From assembly GCA_900314905.1 (NCBI GenBank), contig OMXA01000005.1, forward strand, positions 18,441 through 82,440: a stretch of DNA of 64,000 bases, written 5' to 3'. The notes under the pieces were generated by a model. The model searched no databases, was not told where the DNA came from, and saw only the letters and a program-made list of their open reading frames with translations. Positions 35,111 through 43,966 of the stretch are shown here, piece after piece; position 1 is the first letter of the stretch; the number at the start of each line of letters is the position of its first letter. Both the position numbers and the translations under genes were made by a program. This DNA comes from an uncultured Erysipelotrichaceae bacterium (GTDB taxonomy: Bacteria > Bacillota_I > Bacilli_A > Erysipelotrichales > Erysipelotrichaceae).

Positions 35111-37374
35111 TGCTTCTTCCGATGATCCAGGCAGAACAGCAGCACTGCTAATGCTGCTCCACTGATGCTCAGCAGCTTGCCTTCTTTCAGACCATGCGGT
35201 GCAAAGGAGAAGACAATATTGTTTTCTCCTTTTTTCACGGCAATGCCGGTCATGCCGCCATTGACTTCATAGGTCTTCACGTTCTGCCCATTGACGGTTA
35301 CGGTCCATCCCTGATCGTAAGGAACGGACAGAACGGCAAAGCCATCCTCCGAAGCCGTCAGCGTCGCAAATGCCTGGTTTCCTTTCGCAGATGCGTCGCT
35401 GCACTGCACTTCCTCGTTTCCGATCAATGCAGAGATCTCATCGTAATCTTCTGCATGGCAGATCACGTTCTCAGTGATCAGAGAAGACATCGAGACATCA
35501 TAATCGTCATACGTCAGGATGCCGGTATACGTCTTTCCCAGGTTGATATAGTCAAGATTCAGATACAGGTCATAATCTGCATAATGCCCGATCTGTTCGC
35601 CATGCTGGAATGGGCATACCGTCCCCGGTGCGACCACCGCATACTTTGTGGATACCAGAGTCATGATATCCGGATTCTGAATATCAAATGTCCATGGCAG
35701 ATAATCGATCACCCGGTCCGGATCCAGTCGGATCAGATCATTCGTGCTGGCAAGATAAGTCGAATCGTATGCCAGTAAGCCTCTGATATCCGCATCGAGG
35801 TTGTAATTCGTTCCCTGACTCCAGTAAACGCCCACCGGATCCACATAAGTCCGGTAGAAAGAGCTGGCGTTGGCAGGATCCAGTGACAGGGTCCATTCAT
35901 TGTAATAGTCTTTTTCGCCCATGGATCTTGCTACCCGATCGGCATCTTTCTTCCTCAGGGCACTCTGGGTCGGATTGCCGTAATACGTAAAGGATGCCAC
36001 ATAGCATAGCTCAGCGATCACTGCCAGAGTGCAGAGAGCCTTCCTGTTCGTTCTGAGTGCATAGCATACGAGAATCACGAACGGAATGTAGCAGAGAATC
36101 AGGAGATAGTCGCTATGAATTGAGGAAACCGGCACCTTGCAGATCAGCGCGAAGAGAACCGGAGTCACTGCCAGCAGAATGGAAATGAGGACTGCTGTCT
36201 GCTTCAGAAGTTTCTGATGAATTCTCTCCGGATGATCCAGGAAGGGGAGAATTTCAGCAATCAGCAGAAACGAGACATTGGCCATCCAGCGGAAGGAAGG
36301 CTCACTGAATCCATGCATGATCGAATTCAGAATCGGAACGATGGAAAACAAGGTGATCAGGGTCAGGATGGAAAGATGGAATTTCCGGTCTTTCTTCTCA
36401 GCAAACAGCTGCGGAACCAGCAGTGCAGCTGCAGCCCCGGACCAGACATACATCGCCATCAGCTGGTGATTCGGAGTGTCATAGAGATACAGTTCTGAAA
36501 TCTCTGTTCCTCGATAGGCAAGCATGGATACCGGGGTGAATAATCCCGAAAGATAATCCAGATACGGGACGATGCTTTCATAGACCAGCGTCGAGCTCCT
36601 CGTGCCGACTCTGCTGTTTGCCAGTACGTTCAGCACTTCCGGAATGACAATGACTCCGCTTAGCAGGAATCCGATGAGGTAATATCCGATCAGCCGAAAC
36701 GCGTTCTTCCATAATCCTTCATAGTTCTGATACTGCTTTCTCCATCTCCAGATGAAATACAGGATCGTGAACAGGGAGGTCATATAGAACAGGTAATAGC
36801 TGTTGAAGAACATGAAGAAGACCATGAAGATGAAGAAGCCATGTTTCTTTTCAGCAATATAGCGATCGACCGACAGGAAATAGAGCGGCAGAAATGAAAT
36901 GAAGCTGGCAAAGAAAGGATCCCGCATGATCTGCAGGAGATAGGCACTGAAGGCGAACAGCAGGGAACCGAGAATCGAGGTGTGTTCTGAATAACGGTTA
37001 TATCTGGAATAGGCATAGAAAGAGAAACCGGCAGTCAGAAATCTGAGATAAGTCATCCAGATGATGGCATCTGTATACTTCAGATCCGTGAAAGCGAAGA
37101 AGTATTCCCAGAAATCATTGAAATAGAACAGCTTGCTGGAATAGAAATCATTCCCGAGAAAGTTGACCCAGGACCAGTAAGGCAGCGTTCCTGTATTCTT
37201 CCACTGCGTCAGCATCGTTCGAAGATTCTCGAAATTGCTGGAATAGATCGTTCTCATATCCCAGCCCAGGATGAAAGCAGTCCCGGTAACGAGATACGGA
37301 ATGATGACCACCCCGAAGATCAGGGTGATGAACAGAAACAGCTTGATCCATGCTTTACGCTCAGAATGCTTCAT
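35107..37374 (-). CDS. YfhO-family membrane glycosyltransferase
   Basis: Minus-strand 755-residue protein with about 13 helices. The N-terminal outer loop has FILGWDMRTIYSSNFENLRT and LPYWSWVNFLGNDFY, the family's Asp-bearing first loop, followed later by GSLLFAFSAYLLQIM. The C-terminal soluble part has YDQGWTVTVNGQNVKTYEVN, the recurrent YfhO beta-domain, then a final helix. YfhO proteins attach sugars from polyprenyl phosphate to teichoic acid or surface glycans on the outer face in Gram-positives. A second member is at 51615. GAGGA lies 5 bases before the ATG. Confidence 0.85.
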   Translation of the reverse strand: MKHSERKAWIKLFLFITLIFGVVIIPYLVTGTAFILGWDMRTIYSSNFENLRTMLTQWKNTGTLPYWSWVNFLGNDFYSSKLFYFNDFWEYFFAFTDLKYTDAIIWMTYLRFLTAGFSFYAYSRYNRYSEHTSILGSLLFAFSAYLLQIMRDPFFASFISFLPLYFLSVDRYIAEKKHGFFIFMVFFMFFNSYYLFYMTSLFTILYFIWRWRKQYQNYEGLWKNAFRLIGYYLIGFLLSGVIVIPEVLNVLANSRVGTRSSTLVYESIVPYLDYLSGLFTPVSMLAYRGTEISELYLYDTPNHQLMAMYVWSGAAAALLVPQLFAEKKDRKFHLSILTLITLFSIVPILNSIMHGFSEPSFRWMANVSFLLIAEILPFLDHPERIHQKLLKQTAVLISILLAVTPVLFALICKVPVSSIHSDYLLILCYIPFVILVCYALRTNRKALCTLAVIAELCYVASFTYYGNPTQSALRKKDADRVARSMGEKDYYNEWTLSLDPANASSFYRTYVDPVGVYWSQGTNYNLDADIRGLLAYDSTYLASTNDLIRLDPDRVIDYLPWTFDIQNPDIMTLVSTKYAVVAPGTVCPFQHGEQIGHYADYDLYLNLDYINLGKTYTGILTYDDYDVSMSSLITENVICHAEDYDEISALIGNEEVQCSDASAKGNQAFATLTASEDGFAVLSVPYDQGWTVTVNGQNVKTYEVNGGMTGIAVKKGENNIVFSFAPHGLKEGKLLSISGAALAVLLFCLDHRKKH

Positions 37375-37398
37375 AGGTTCCTCATTTCAGACAGGAGT

Positions 37399-37408
37399 AT
37401 TGTACAAT
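37399..37408. promoter_or_regulatory. Palindromic -10 (ATTGTACAAT) between divergent genes
   Basis: This 10-base perfect palindrome reads TACAAT on both strands. On the minus strand it is 25 bases from the YfhO ATG, leaving room for the GAGGA ribosome site. On the plus strand it would start transcription toward 37487, where a second box (TATAAT, 37464-37469) also exists. No strong -35 is seen for either direction. Confidence 0.4.
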
Positions 37409-37441
37409 CATCGGAGGTTTTTTCGTACTGGGACCCGGAAC

Positions 37442-37469
37442 TTTCCAAGGAACGGTCTTCGGGTATAAT
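37442..37469 (+). promoter_or_regulatory. Promoter for the 37487 gene
   Basis: TTTCCA (37442-37447), 16-base spacer, TATAAT (37464-37469). Transcription would start near 37476, just before AAGGA (37473-37477), giving a very short leader to the ATG at 37487. Confidence 0.5.
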
Positions 37470-37486
37470 GTTGAAGGATGATCGAT

Positions 37487-39019
37487 ATGAAAAAAGGAAA
37501 AGCATACCTGAAGGAACTGTCAGCGGATGACAGGATACGTCTGTTCTTTCTTTCAGTATTCTGCTTCGGCATTCTTGCCCATGGCATGATGATGTTCAAT
37601 AAATACTCGTTCGGAGACGATTCCTGGCTCCTGTTCAGCATCGGTTCTCTGGTTGATGTCGGCAGATGGATGCTCGGTGTGATCGGCAAGCTTTACGGCC
37701 TGATTTTCCGGAATAATTACAGTCTGCCTCTTCTGCATGTGTTCTGGACCATGGTGTTTACCGGCTTGAGCGGAAGCGTGATCATCCGGACTCTGGACCT
37801 GAAGAACCGATGGGGGATCGTCTGTCTGGCGGCAGTCATGATCGCCATTCCTTCCGTGACCGGAACGTTCGGCTATCTGTTCACTTCTGCTTATTATGCA
37901 TTCGCAGCGTTTCTTGCACTGCTTTCGAGCGTAATGCTGTTTCGGGCAGAGAATCAGAAGCAGATGCTTGCGGCTGATTTTCTGCTTTGCTGCACGATCG
38001 GGATCTATCAGGCAGAAGCAGCTCTGGCGGTTTCTTTTCTGCTGATTCTGCTGCTGAAAGAATGCCTGGAAAATCGCATGAGCCGAAGGGCATTTCTGAA
38101 AAGAGCAGGGATTCTGCTAGGCAGTCTTCTGATTTCTGCGGCAATGTATGCAGGCATCACAGAGCTGTTTCTGAAGGCTTTTCATATGACAATGTCTTCC
38201 CATGCCGGACTGGACCAGCTTTCTGCTTCCGCAGGTTCCAGCATGGTTCTTGGCAGGATTCTGAAAGCCTATCAGGAATTCGTGCTTCCCGCTGCGAAAG
38301 CAAGCACGAACATGTATCCCGGAAACATCAGGATTCTCTATGAAGGTCTTCTGGTTCTTGAGCTTGTGATGCTTGGAAGAGAGCTCCGGAAAACCGCCAG
38401 CCATGCACTGAATCTGGAAATGCTCCTGTTTCTTCTGCTGTTTCCGCTTTCTGTCAAGCTGATGTTCCTATTGACGGATGCTGCTTATGTGCATTCTCTG
38501 ATGATGTATGCAGATATCATGGTCTTCGTTCTTGCTCTGATGCTGATAGAACGATCCTCCGGTTCTGAAGTACGTAAGGGAGCAATTTTCCTGATTGCGC
38601 TGATTTCGGTTATGTTCGTGCGTTATGACAATGTCGTATATCTGAAGACGGAGATTCAGCAGAGCCAGGCAATCAGCTACTATAGCAGTCTGATTACCCG
38701 GATCCGCAGCGTGCCAGGATATACTGATGATACTCCGGTCTGCTGGATCGGTTCCCTGAAGGAAGCAAGTGATCAGACGATTCCTGACGATCAGGAATTC
38801 AGAGAAGCGATCACCGCTCCTTATGATGAAGTCATGATCCGGGACTATGCATGGAACCACATGATGAAACTCTGGTGCGGTTTTGATCCGGAAACGGTCT
38901 CTGCAGACGGTTTTTCAGATCGAGAAGAAGTTCAGGAAATGCCTTCTTATCCTGATGATGGCAGTATCCGGATGATCGACGGAACGGTTGTTGTAAAATG
39001 TTCAGAAGAAGGGAACTGA
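37487..39019 (+). CDS. GtrII-type membrane glucosyltransferase
   Basis: A 510-residue membrane protein with about twelve helices. The first loop, FGDDSWLLFSIGSLVDVGRW, has the Asp-Asp and Gly-Arg-Trp signature of the Glucos_trans_II (GtrII) family, which adds glucose from polyprenyl-phosphate glucose to O-antigen or similar glycans in the periplasm or outside. The C-terminal ~100 residues are soluble (PVCWIGSLKEASDQTIPD). The start ATG 37487 has AAGGA 9 bases upstream; an ATG at 37478 abuts the site and is rejected. Divergent from the YfhO gene. Confidence 0.8.
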   Translation: MKKGKAYLKELSADDRIRLFFLSVFCFGILAHGMMMFNKYSFGDDSWLLFSIGSLVDVGRWMLGVIGKLYGLIFRNNYSLPLLHVFWTMVFTGLSGSVIIRTLDLKNRWGIVCLAAVMIAIPSVTGTFGYLFTSAYYAFAAFLALLSSVMLFRAENQKQMLAADFLLCCTIGIYQAEAALAVSFLLILLLKECLENRMSRRAFLKRAGILLGSLLISAAMYAGITELFLKAFHMTMSSHAGLDQLSASAGSSMVLGRILKAYQEFVLPAAKASTNMYPGNIRILYEGLLVLELVMLGRELRKTASHALNLEMLLFLLLFPLSVKLMFLLTDAAYVHSLMMYADIMVFVLALMLIERSSGSEVRKGAIFLIALISVMFVRYDNVVYLKTEIQQSQAISYYSSLITRIRSVPGYTDDTPVCWIGSLKEASDQTIPDDQEFREAITAPYDEVMIRDYAWNHMMKLWCGFDPETVSADGFSDREEVQEMPSYPDDGSIRMIDGTVVVKCSEEGN

Positions 39020-39028
39020 CCGGAAACC

Positions 39029-40495
39029 ATGAAAAAGCATGCTCTGACAGCTGAACGGATTGTGCCATGGGCAATTGTCCTGCTCTTTTTTCTCGCCTTT
39101 GCGCTGATCTCCAGATGGACTCCGGCAGCAGGAGATGACTGGGTCTATGCGGTCGGAGGCAGATATCATAATCCTCTTGTCAGGGCTGCCGAGATGTATT
39201 TCAGCTGGTCGGGCAGGTTTCTCAGCGAATTATACGGATATCTCGTGACTCCCCATAAGAACCTCTGGAATCTTCTGAATCCCTGCCTGTTCACCGGCAT
39301 CTTCTGTCTGATTCTCAAGCTTGCCGAAGGGAAGACAAAAGTACATCCGATCGCCTCTGCACTGCTTCTGGCGCTGCTCGTGTTTTCGGTGCCTTATCGT
39401 CTTCGCATGCAGACCTATACGTGGATGATGGGAACTACCTACGTGATCCCGCTGTTTCTGTTTCTGCTGGATATGGTCCTGATGAAGGAATGGATCCTGG
39501 AAGGGAAGAACCATCTCTTCTTTTGCATTCTGCTGAATTTCTGCGTTCCGCTGTATATGGAAAACGCCGCTGCCCTGATGGTCGGGGCAGATCTGCTGAT
39601 TCTGATCGATCTTTACTGGATCCGGAAAGATCCGCAGAAGAGCAGGCAGATGCTGGTGCTTCTTCTTGCAGCGGCGGCAGGGGCGTGCATCATTCTGTTC
39701 TCGCCAGGGGCACATGCCCGTCTGATCGGCGATCAGGCAGCCTTCCATTCACTGAGCATTTCTCAGAAGCTTGCCCTGAACTTTCCTCTGTTTCTCGAGC
39801 ATACCTATACGGATAACCGCTGGCTCATGGCAATTCTTTCGATTGTACTGATTGCAGTAATCTTCCAGAGCTCCAGAAGGATAGAGAAGCCGAAAGAAGC
39901 GGCAGTTCTGATGCTCATCTGTGCATTTTCTCCGATTCTGAATCTTGGCGGAGTATATCTGCTGGAAACGATCGCAATGGTTCTGACTATGGTTCTGTAT
40001 GAAACGGATTCCTTCCGGAAACAGGAGGAGCTGTTCTATCTGCTCTGTGCGCTGGGCGCAGATCTGGTCATGCTTGCCAGTCCGATTTTTGACAGCCGCA
40101 GTTCTCTCTATACCGTATTTCTGATGTTTCTGCTTGCTGAGCTTCTGTTTGAATCCGTTTCCTGTTCCCGGAAATCGGTCAGATTTCTGATCATCGGGGT
40201 ACTAGGCGTTCTCTCTGTGATTCGGGGGCTGAGCTACTATCAGCTGTACCATATGGTTCATTCCATCACGATTAAGCGGAATCAGGAAATTGCGTATTAT
40301 CAGACACACCCCGATGCAGGCGAAGCGTGGCTGATCGCCTATCCTGATGAAAGCATTCATTCGCCCAATGTTCTGCAGGGGGATGAAACCCATGACCGCT
40401 TCTTCAAGGAATACTATTACCTGAATCAGGATCTGGAACTGAAGTTCTACTATCTGAAAGAATATACCGCGGAGCAGATCTTCGCTTCTGACTGA
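39029..40495 (+). CDS. DUF6056-type GT-C membrane protein
   Basis: A 488-residue membrane protein with about ten helices. After the first helix comes TPAAGDDWVYAVGGRYHNPL then YFSWSGRFLSELYGYL. The Asp-Asp-Trp and Trp-Ser-Gly-Arg-Phe pattern fits DUF6056, and is analogous to the DD...GRW pattern of the GtrII protein just upstream. The C-terminal ~90 residues are outside the membrane. Presumably another extracytoplasmic glycosyltransferase; its sugar is unknown. It begins 9 bases after the GtrII gene. Confidence 0.72.
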   Translation: MKKHALTAERIVPWAIVLLFFLAFALISRWTPAAGDDWVYAVGGRYHNPLVRAAEMYFSWSGRFLSELYGYLVTPHKNLWNLLNPCLFTGIFCLILKLAEGKTKVHPIASALLLALLVFSVPYRLRMQTYTWMMGTTYVIPLFLFLLDMVLMKEWILEGKNHLFFCILLNFCVPLYMENAAALMVGADLLILIDLYWIRKDPQKSRQMLVLLLAAAAGACIILFSPGAHARLIGDQAAFHSLSISQKLALNFPLFLEHTYTDNRWLMAILSIVLIAVIFQSSRRIEKPKEAAVLMLICAFSPILNLGGVYLLETIAMVLTMVLYETDSFRKQEELFYLLCALGADLVMLASPIFDSRSSLYTVFLMFLLAELLFESVSCSRKSVRFLIIGVLGVLSVIRGLSYYQLYHMVHSITIKRNQEIAYYQTHPDAGEAWLIAYPDESIHSPNVLQGDETHDRFFKEYYYLNQDLELKFYYLKEYTAEQIFASD

Positions 40496-40508
40496 GGAAT
40501 GATTGACT

Positions 40509-41066
40509 ATGAATGTATACGACTGGGATGACACGATCTATCGGGGAGACTCCACCTTCGGCATGGTTGGCTATGCCTATGTTCATCGTCCGAAGACGCT
40601 CCTGAGCATTCCGAGAACCGCAGTCTGCGGACTGCTGTATGTTCTGCACCTGATGCCCAAGCTAGCCTTCAAGCAGAATCTCTACCACATGTTCGTCTTC
40701 ATTCCGGACATGGATCGGTTCATCGAGGAATATACGTCCTCGCATCTGAATCATGTGAAGCAATGGTATCTGGATCAGCAGAAGCCAGATGATCTGGTGA
40801 TCTCTGCTTCTCCGGAATTCCTGATCCGGTCTTTCTGCGAAAAGATCGGAATCTCCAATGTCATGGCATCAGAAGTGGATCCGCATACCGGAATCTATGA
40901 AGGGCAGAACTGCCATGGACAGGAGAAAGTCAGACGCTTTCGTGAAGTCTACCCGGATCAGAAAGTCGAAAACTTCTATTCCGATTCCAGAAGCGATACC
41001 CCGATGGCAAATCTAGCCGAACATGCCTGGCTTGTAAAAGGGGAAAAACGGAGGCCGTGGAAATGA
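40509..41066 (+). CDS. HAD-IB family phosphatase
   Basis: Cytoplasmic 185-residue haloacid-dehalogenase hydrolase. Motif I is YDWDDTIYRG with the nucleophile Asp at residue 5 and acid/base Asp at 7; motif II is VISASPEFLI; motif III is the lysine in CHGQEKVRRF; motif IV is FYSDSRSDTPMA. This is the phosphoserine-phosphatase-like subgroup with a helical cap. In this setting it might dephosphorylate a glycan-precursor phosphate or lipid phosphate, but no substrate is indicated. ATG 40509 is 10 bases after GAGG; a TTG at 40503 is the alternative. The stop overlaps the MBOAT start. Confidence 0.85.
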   Translation: MNVYDWDDTIYRGDSTFGMVGYAYVHRPKTLLSIPRTAVCGLLYVLHLMPKLAFKQNLYHMFVFIPDMDRFIEEYTSSHLNHVKQWYLDQQKPDDLVISASPEFLIRSFCEKIGISNVMASEVDPHTGIYEGQNCHGQEKVRRFREVYPDQKVENFYSDSRSDTPMANLAEHAWLVKGEKRRPWK

Positions 41067-42439
41067 GCGTGCTCTCCATTCCTTATCTTCTGCTGTCCGG
41101 TGCTTCGAGCATCTTCATCTGGCTGTTTTCGAACCATTCGAAGAAGATCACGATCTTTCTTGCCAATCTAGTCTTCCTGTATCTGCTCGGATTCCGGACT
41201 GCAGATGCAATCTATGTCCTGATTCTGACCGTCTGGACCTGGTTCTTCGGCCTGCATGTGAAGAAGAAACCAGTCCTGGTCTGTTCCATTCTGATTCCGG
41301 TTCTCGGCCTCTGCTTCTATAAATACAGCAATCCGTTCACCGGTCTCTGGCTTGCCATGCCGCTTGGCATTTCGTTTTATACCTTCAAAGCGATCAGCTA
41401 TCTGGCAGATCGTTATCATGAGAAATGCAGAACCGCTTCACTTCTGGAAGTGTTTGACTATCTCTGCTTCTTTCCGGTCTTCATGGCAGGTCCGATCAAT
41501 CGTTCAGAGCCATTCTTTGAAGAACTGAACAAGCCCATGGCATTTCAGTACCGGGATCAGAAGAACGGATGCGTTCTGGCTGGTCTGGGATTATTTCAGA
41601 AACTGGTCATCTCTTCAGAATTATCCAGGCAGGTCGGCTTCTATCTGAACAATCCGGATCATCCGGAACTGTCCGGGTGGTATACGCTGATCGGCGTGAT
41701 CTTCTATGCGTTCTATATCTACGCCGACTTTGACAGCTACTCGAATATTGCGATCGGAACTGCCAGGATGATGGGGTTCCATCTGGAGCGGAATTTCTTC
41801 ACTCCGTATCTTTCTTCGGATATCAGGGAATTCTGGCGCAGATGGCATATCAGCCTTTCTTCGTGGTTACGGGATTATATCTACATTCCGCTTGGCGGAA
41901 ACCGGAAAGGAAAAGCCAGAAAGTATCTCAATACCCTGATCGTCTTTGCGGTATCCGGTCTATGGCATGGCAATACGAAGATGTTTCTGATCTGGGGACT
42001 CGGGCATGGAATTCTGACTATTCTGGAAGATCGGATGCTTCCGAAACAGCAGAAATACCCATTTCTGCTGCGGATTCTTCTGGTCCTGGTGAATTTCATG
42101 TTGGTCAGCCTGCTCTGGGTATTCTTCCGCTCTGGCTCCGGAACGGAAGCTCTGAAGGTATTCCGCGGCCTGGCACAGCTTCCGGCTGGCAGTCTTTCTC
42201 GTGTCTCTGCAGAGGGACTGGGCATCACGCAGAATGAGTTTGTCTGGGGTTTTCTTCTGATCGCAATGGTCATCGTCACAGATCTCCTACGCCATCAGAG
42301 AGATATGCTGGAATGGCTGTCAGACCAGAAGCTGATGGTCCGGTGGATCATCTATTTCCTGCTGATGGTCATTGCCATGATCTTCGGCGTCTACGGCCCT
42401 GGGTACAGCGCTTCTGACTTTATCTATGTGACATTCTGA
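41063..42439 (+). CDS. MBOAT family O-acyltransferase (DltB/AlgI-like)
   Basis: A 458-residue membrane protein. LGISFYTFKAISYLADRYHE, FFPVFMAGPINRSEPFFEEL, REFWRRWHISLSSWLRDYIY and IPLGGNRKG are the canonical MBOAT stretches, and VSGLWHGNTKMFLIWGLGHG holds the catalytic histidine. These proteins carry acyl groups across the membrane for surface polymers (alginate, cellulose, teichoic acid, peptidoglycan). GGAGG lies 8 bases before ATG 41063, so the GTG at 41057 is rejected. The SGNH-type partner follows 16 bases downstream. Confidence 0.9.
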   Translation: MSVLSIPYLLLSGASSIFIWLFSNHSKKITIFLANLVFLYLLGFRTADAIYVLILTVWTWFFGLHVKKKPVLVCSILIPVLGLCFYKYSNPFTGLWLAMPLGISFYTFKAISYLADRYHEKCRTASLLEVFDYLCFFPVFMAGPINRSEPFFEELNKPMAFQYRDQKNGCVLAGLGLFQKLVISSELSRQVGFYLNNPDHPELSGWYTLIGVIFYAFYIYADFDSYSNIAIGTARMMGFHLERNFFTPYLSSDIREFWRRWHISLSSWLRDYIYIPLGGNRKGKARKYLNTLIVFAVSGLWHGNTKMFLIWGLGHGILTILEDRMLPKQQKYPFLLRILLVLVNFMLVSLLWVFFRSGSGTEALKVFRGLAQLPAGSLSRVSAEGLGITQNEFVWGFLLIAMVIVTDLLRHQRDMLEWLSDQKLMVRWIIYFLLMVIAMIFGVYGPGYSASDFIYVTF

Positions 42440-42455
42440 CAAGAAGGAAAAGGAT

Positions 42456-43907
42456 ATGAAACAGAAGGAAATCACGGCATGGAAGATACTTCTGAAGACG
42501 GCTGTTGCTGCATCTCTTTTCTTAGTGACATGGAAGGGACTGACGCCTTATTTCCGGACCGATCGCAATACGGACGGAGATCTGTTCCGCAACCTCGATC
42601 CGGATACCATTGATGTTCTGGCACTAGGGTCTTCCCATATGCAGTATGCATTCAACCCGGCCGTTCTCTATCAGGAAACAGGATACTATGGCTATGTGCT
42701 GGGCTCTTCGTGCCAGCCGTTTTCCACGAGCTATTATCTGCTGGAAGAAGCACTGAAAACACAGCATCCATCGGTGGTGCTGATTGATGTATTCACGCTT
42801 CTTCCAGGCAGCCAGGTCTGCTATGCCGATGGCATGTACTACAAGGCCATCGATATGATGAGCGGGGAAACGAGAATCGAAGCAGGAAAGCATGCGACGG
42901 ATACGCTGCCGGAAGATCTGCAGCTTGCCTATACGTATGATTTCATTCTGAATCATGATCACTGGAAGGATATGAACTTCCTGGATCCGGAAAGCATTCT
43001 GAAGAATGCAGAGCCTGCAGAAGGAATTCACTGGGACCTCGGCTATGTCAGGCAGATGCCGACCATATTTCAGTACACGCCGGTTCAGTATCTGGAACCG
43101 GACAATCCCATTGCCCTGAGTGACGAAGAAAAACAGTGGATCGACCGGATGATCGATCTCTGCAATCAGAATCAGATTCACCTCATCTTTCTGAAGACTC
43201 CGTATGATATGAGCCAGACAGATTCCAATAAGCTCACATCGATCTGGGCGTATCTGGAAGAAAAAGGTGCAGACTATATCGATTATGTCCGCAAGGCAGC
43301 AGATCAGGAAATTGACTGGTATCTGGACATGGACGGAGACACCTGGCATAACAATGCCTGGGGTGCTGAGATCGTGACCTCTGATCTTGGAAAATATCTG
43401 GAAGAAAACCATCTGGTAACAGATCACAAAGAGAATGAACTGTTTCAGTCCGTTGCCGAAGGAGCAGTCCGATCTACGGCAGAATCACTGATGAATCCGA
43501 CGAATCTCAATGTCTATACACTGCTTTCCGATTCTGGGATCTATCCGAGCACCGTTCTGGTTCGCTATCGGAAAGAAGGAAACGGACTGACAGATCCGCT
43601 TGCCCTGTCTTATCTCGGAAAGCTCGGGCTGCAGACGGATTTCTCTTCGGATTATTATGCGCTGATCCAGGATGGCAGAGTGCTTTCGGAAGGAACGGAG
43701 CCTTTTGACTATGATCTTTCGGGACACAGAATCTCTTTCTCGGAAGAAGATATCACGATCGATGGTACTTCCGGCTATGGAACCGGAACGATGTGCCTGA
43801 CCTTCGCTGCAGATGATTTCAGCTGGATCAATCCGATTCCGATCAGCTATGATCAGCATTCGTTCTGGAAAGACGGATGCGACAGCTGGAGCTGCAGCGT
43901 GCAATGA
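42456..43907 (+). CDS. SGNH-hydrolase-like partner of the MBOAT protein (AlgJ/DltD-like)
   Basis: A 483-residue protein with one N-terminal membrane segment (residues ~9-27), the rest exported. VLALGSSHMQYAFNP near residue 60 is block I with the nucleophile serine, and DMDGDTWHNNAWGAEI near residue 295 provides the Asp-x-x-His pair. Such proteins take the acyl group from an MBOAT protein and place it on the extracellular polymer. A ~120-residue C-terminal region follows the hydrolase domain and is not recognised. AAGAAGGAAAAGG precedes the ATG. Confidence 0.82.
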   Translation: MKQKEITAWKILLKTAVAASLFLVTWKGLTPYFRTDRNTDGDLFRNLDPDTIDVLALGSSHMQYAFNPAVLYQETGYYGYVLGSSCQPFSTSYYLLEEALKTQHPSVVLIDVFTLLPGSQVCYADGMYYKAIDMMSGETRIEAGKHATDTLPEDLQLAYTYDFILNHDHWKDMNFLDPESILKNAEPAEGIHWDLGYVRQMPTIFQYTPVQYLEPDNPIALSDEEKQWIDRMIDLCNQNQIHLIFLKTPYDMSQTDSNKLTSIWAYLEEKGADYIDYVRKAADQEIDWYLDMDGDTWHNNAWGAEIVTSDLGKYLEENHLVTDHKENELFQSVAEGAVRSTAESLMNPTNLNVYTLLSDSGIYPSTVLVRYRKEGNGLTDPLALSYLGKLGLQTDFSSDYYALIQDGRVLSEGTEPFDYDLSGHRISFSEEDITIDGTSGYGTGTMCLTFAADDFSWINPIPISYDQHSFWKDGCDSWSCSVQ

Positions 43908-43923
43908 AAGAATCAGCGAACTC

Positions 43924-43932
43924 TGATATACT
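43924..43932 (+). promoter_or_regulatory. Extended -10 (TGATATACT) before 43967 gene
   Basis: TGA followed by TATACT in the 59-base gap after the SGNH gene. The identical nine bases recur at 46868-46876 before another gene. No clear -35 is seen, consistent with extended -10 promoters. Confidence 0.45.
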
Positions 43933-43966
43933 TAAGGCCGTTCAAACCGATGTGAGAGGCAGCAGA

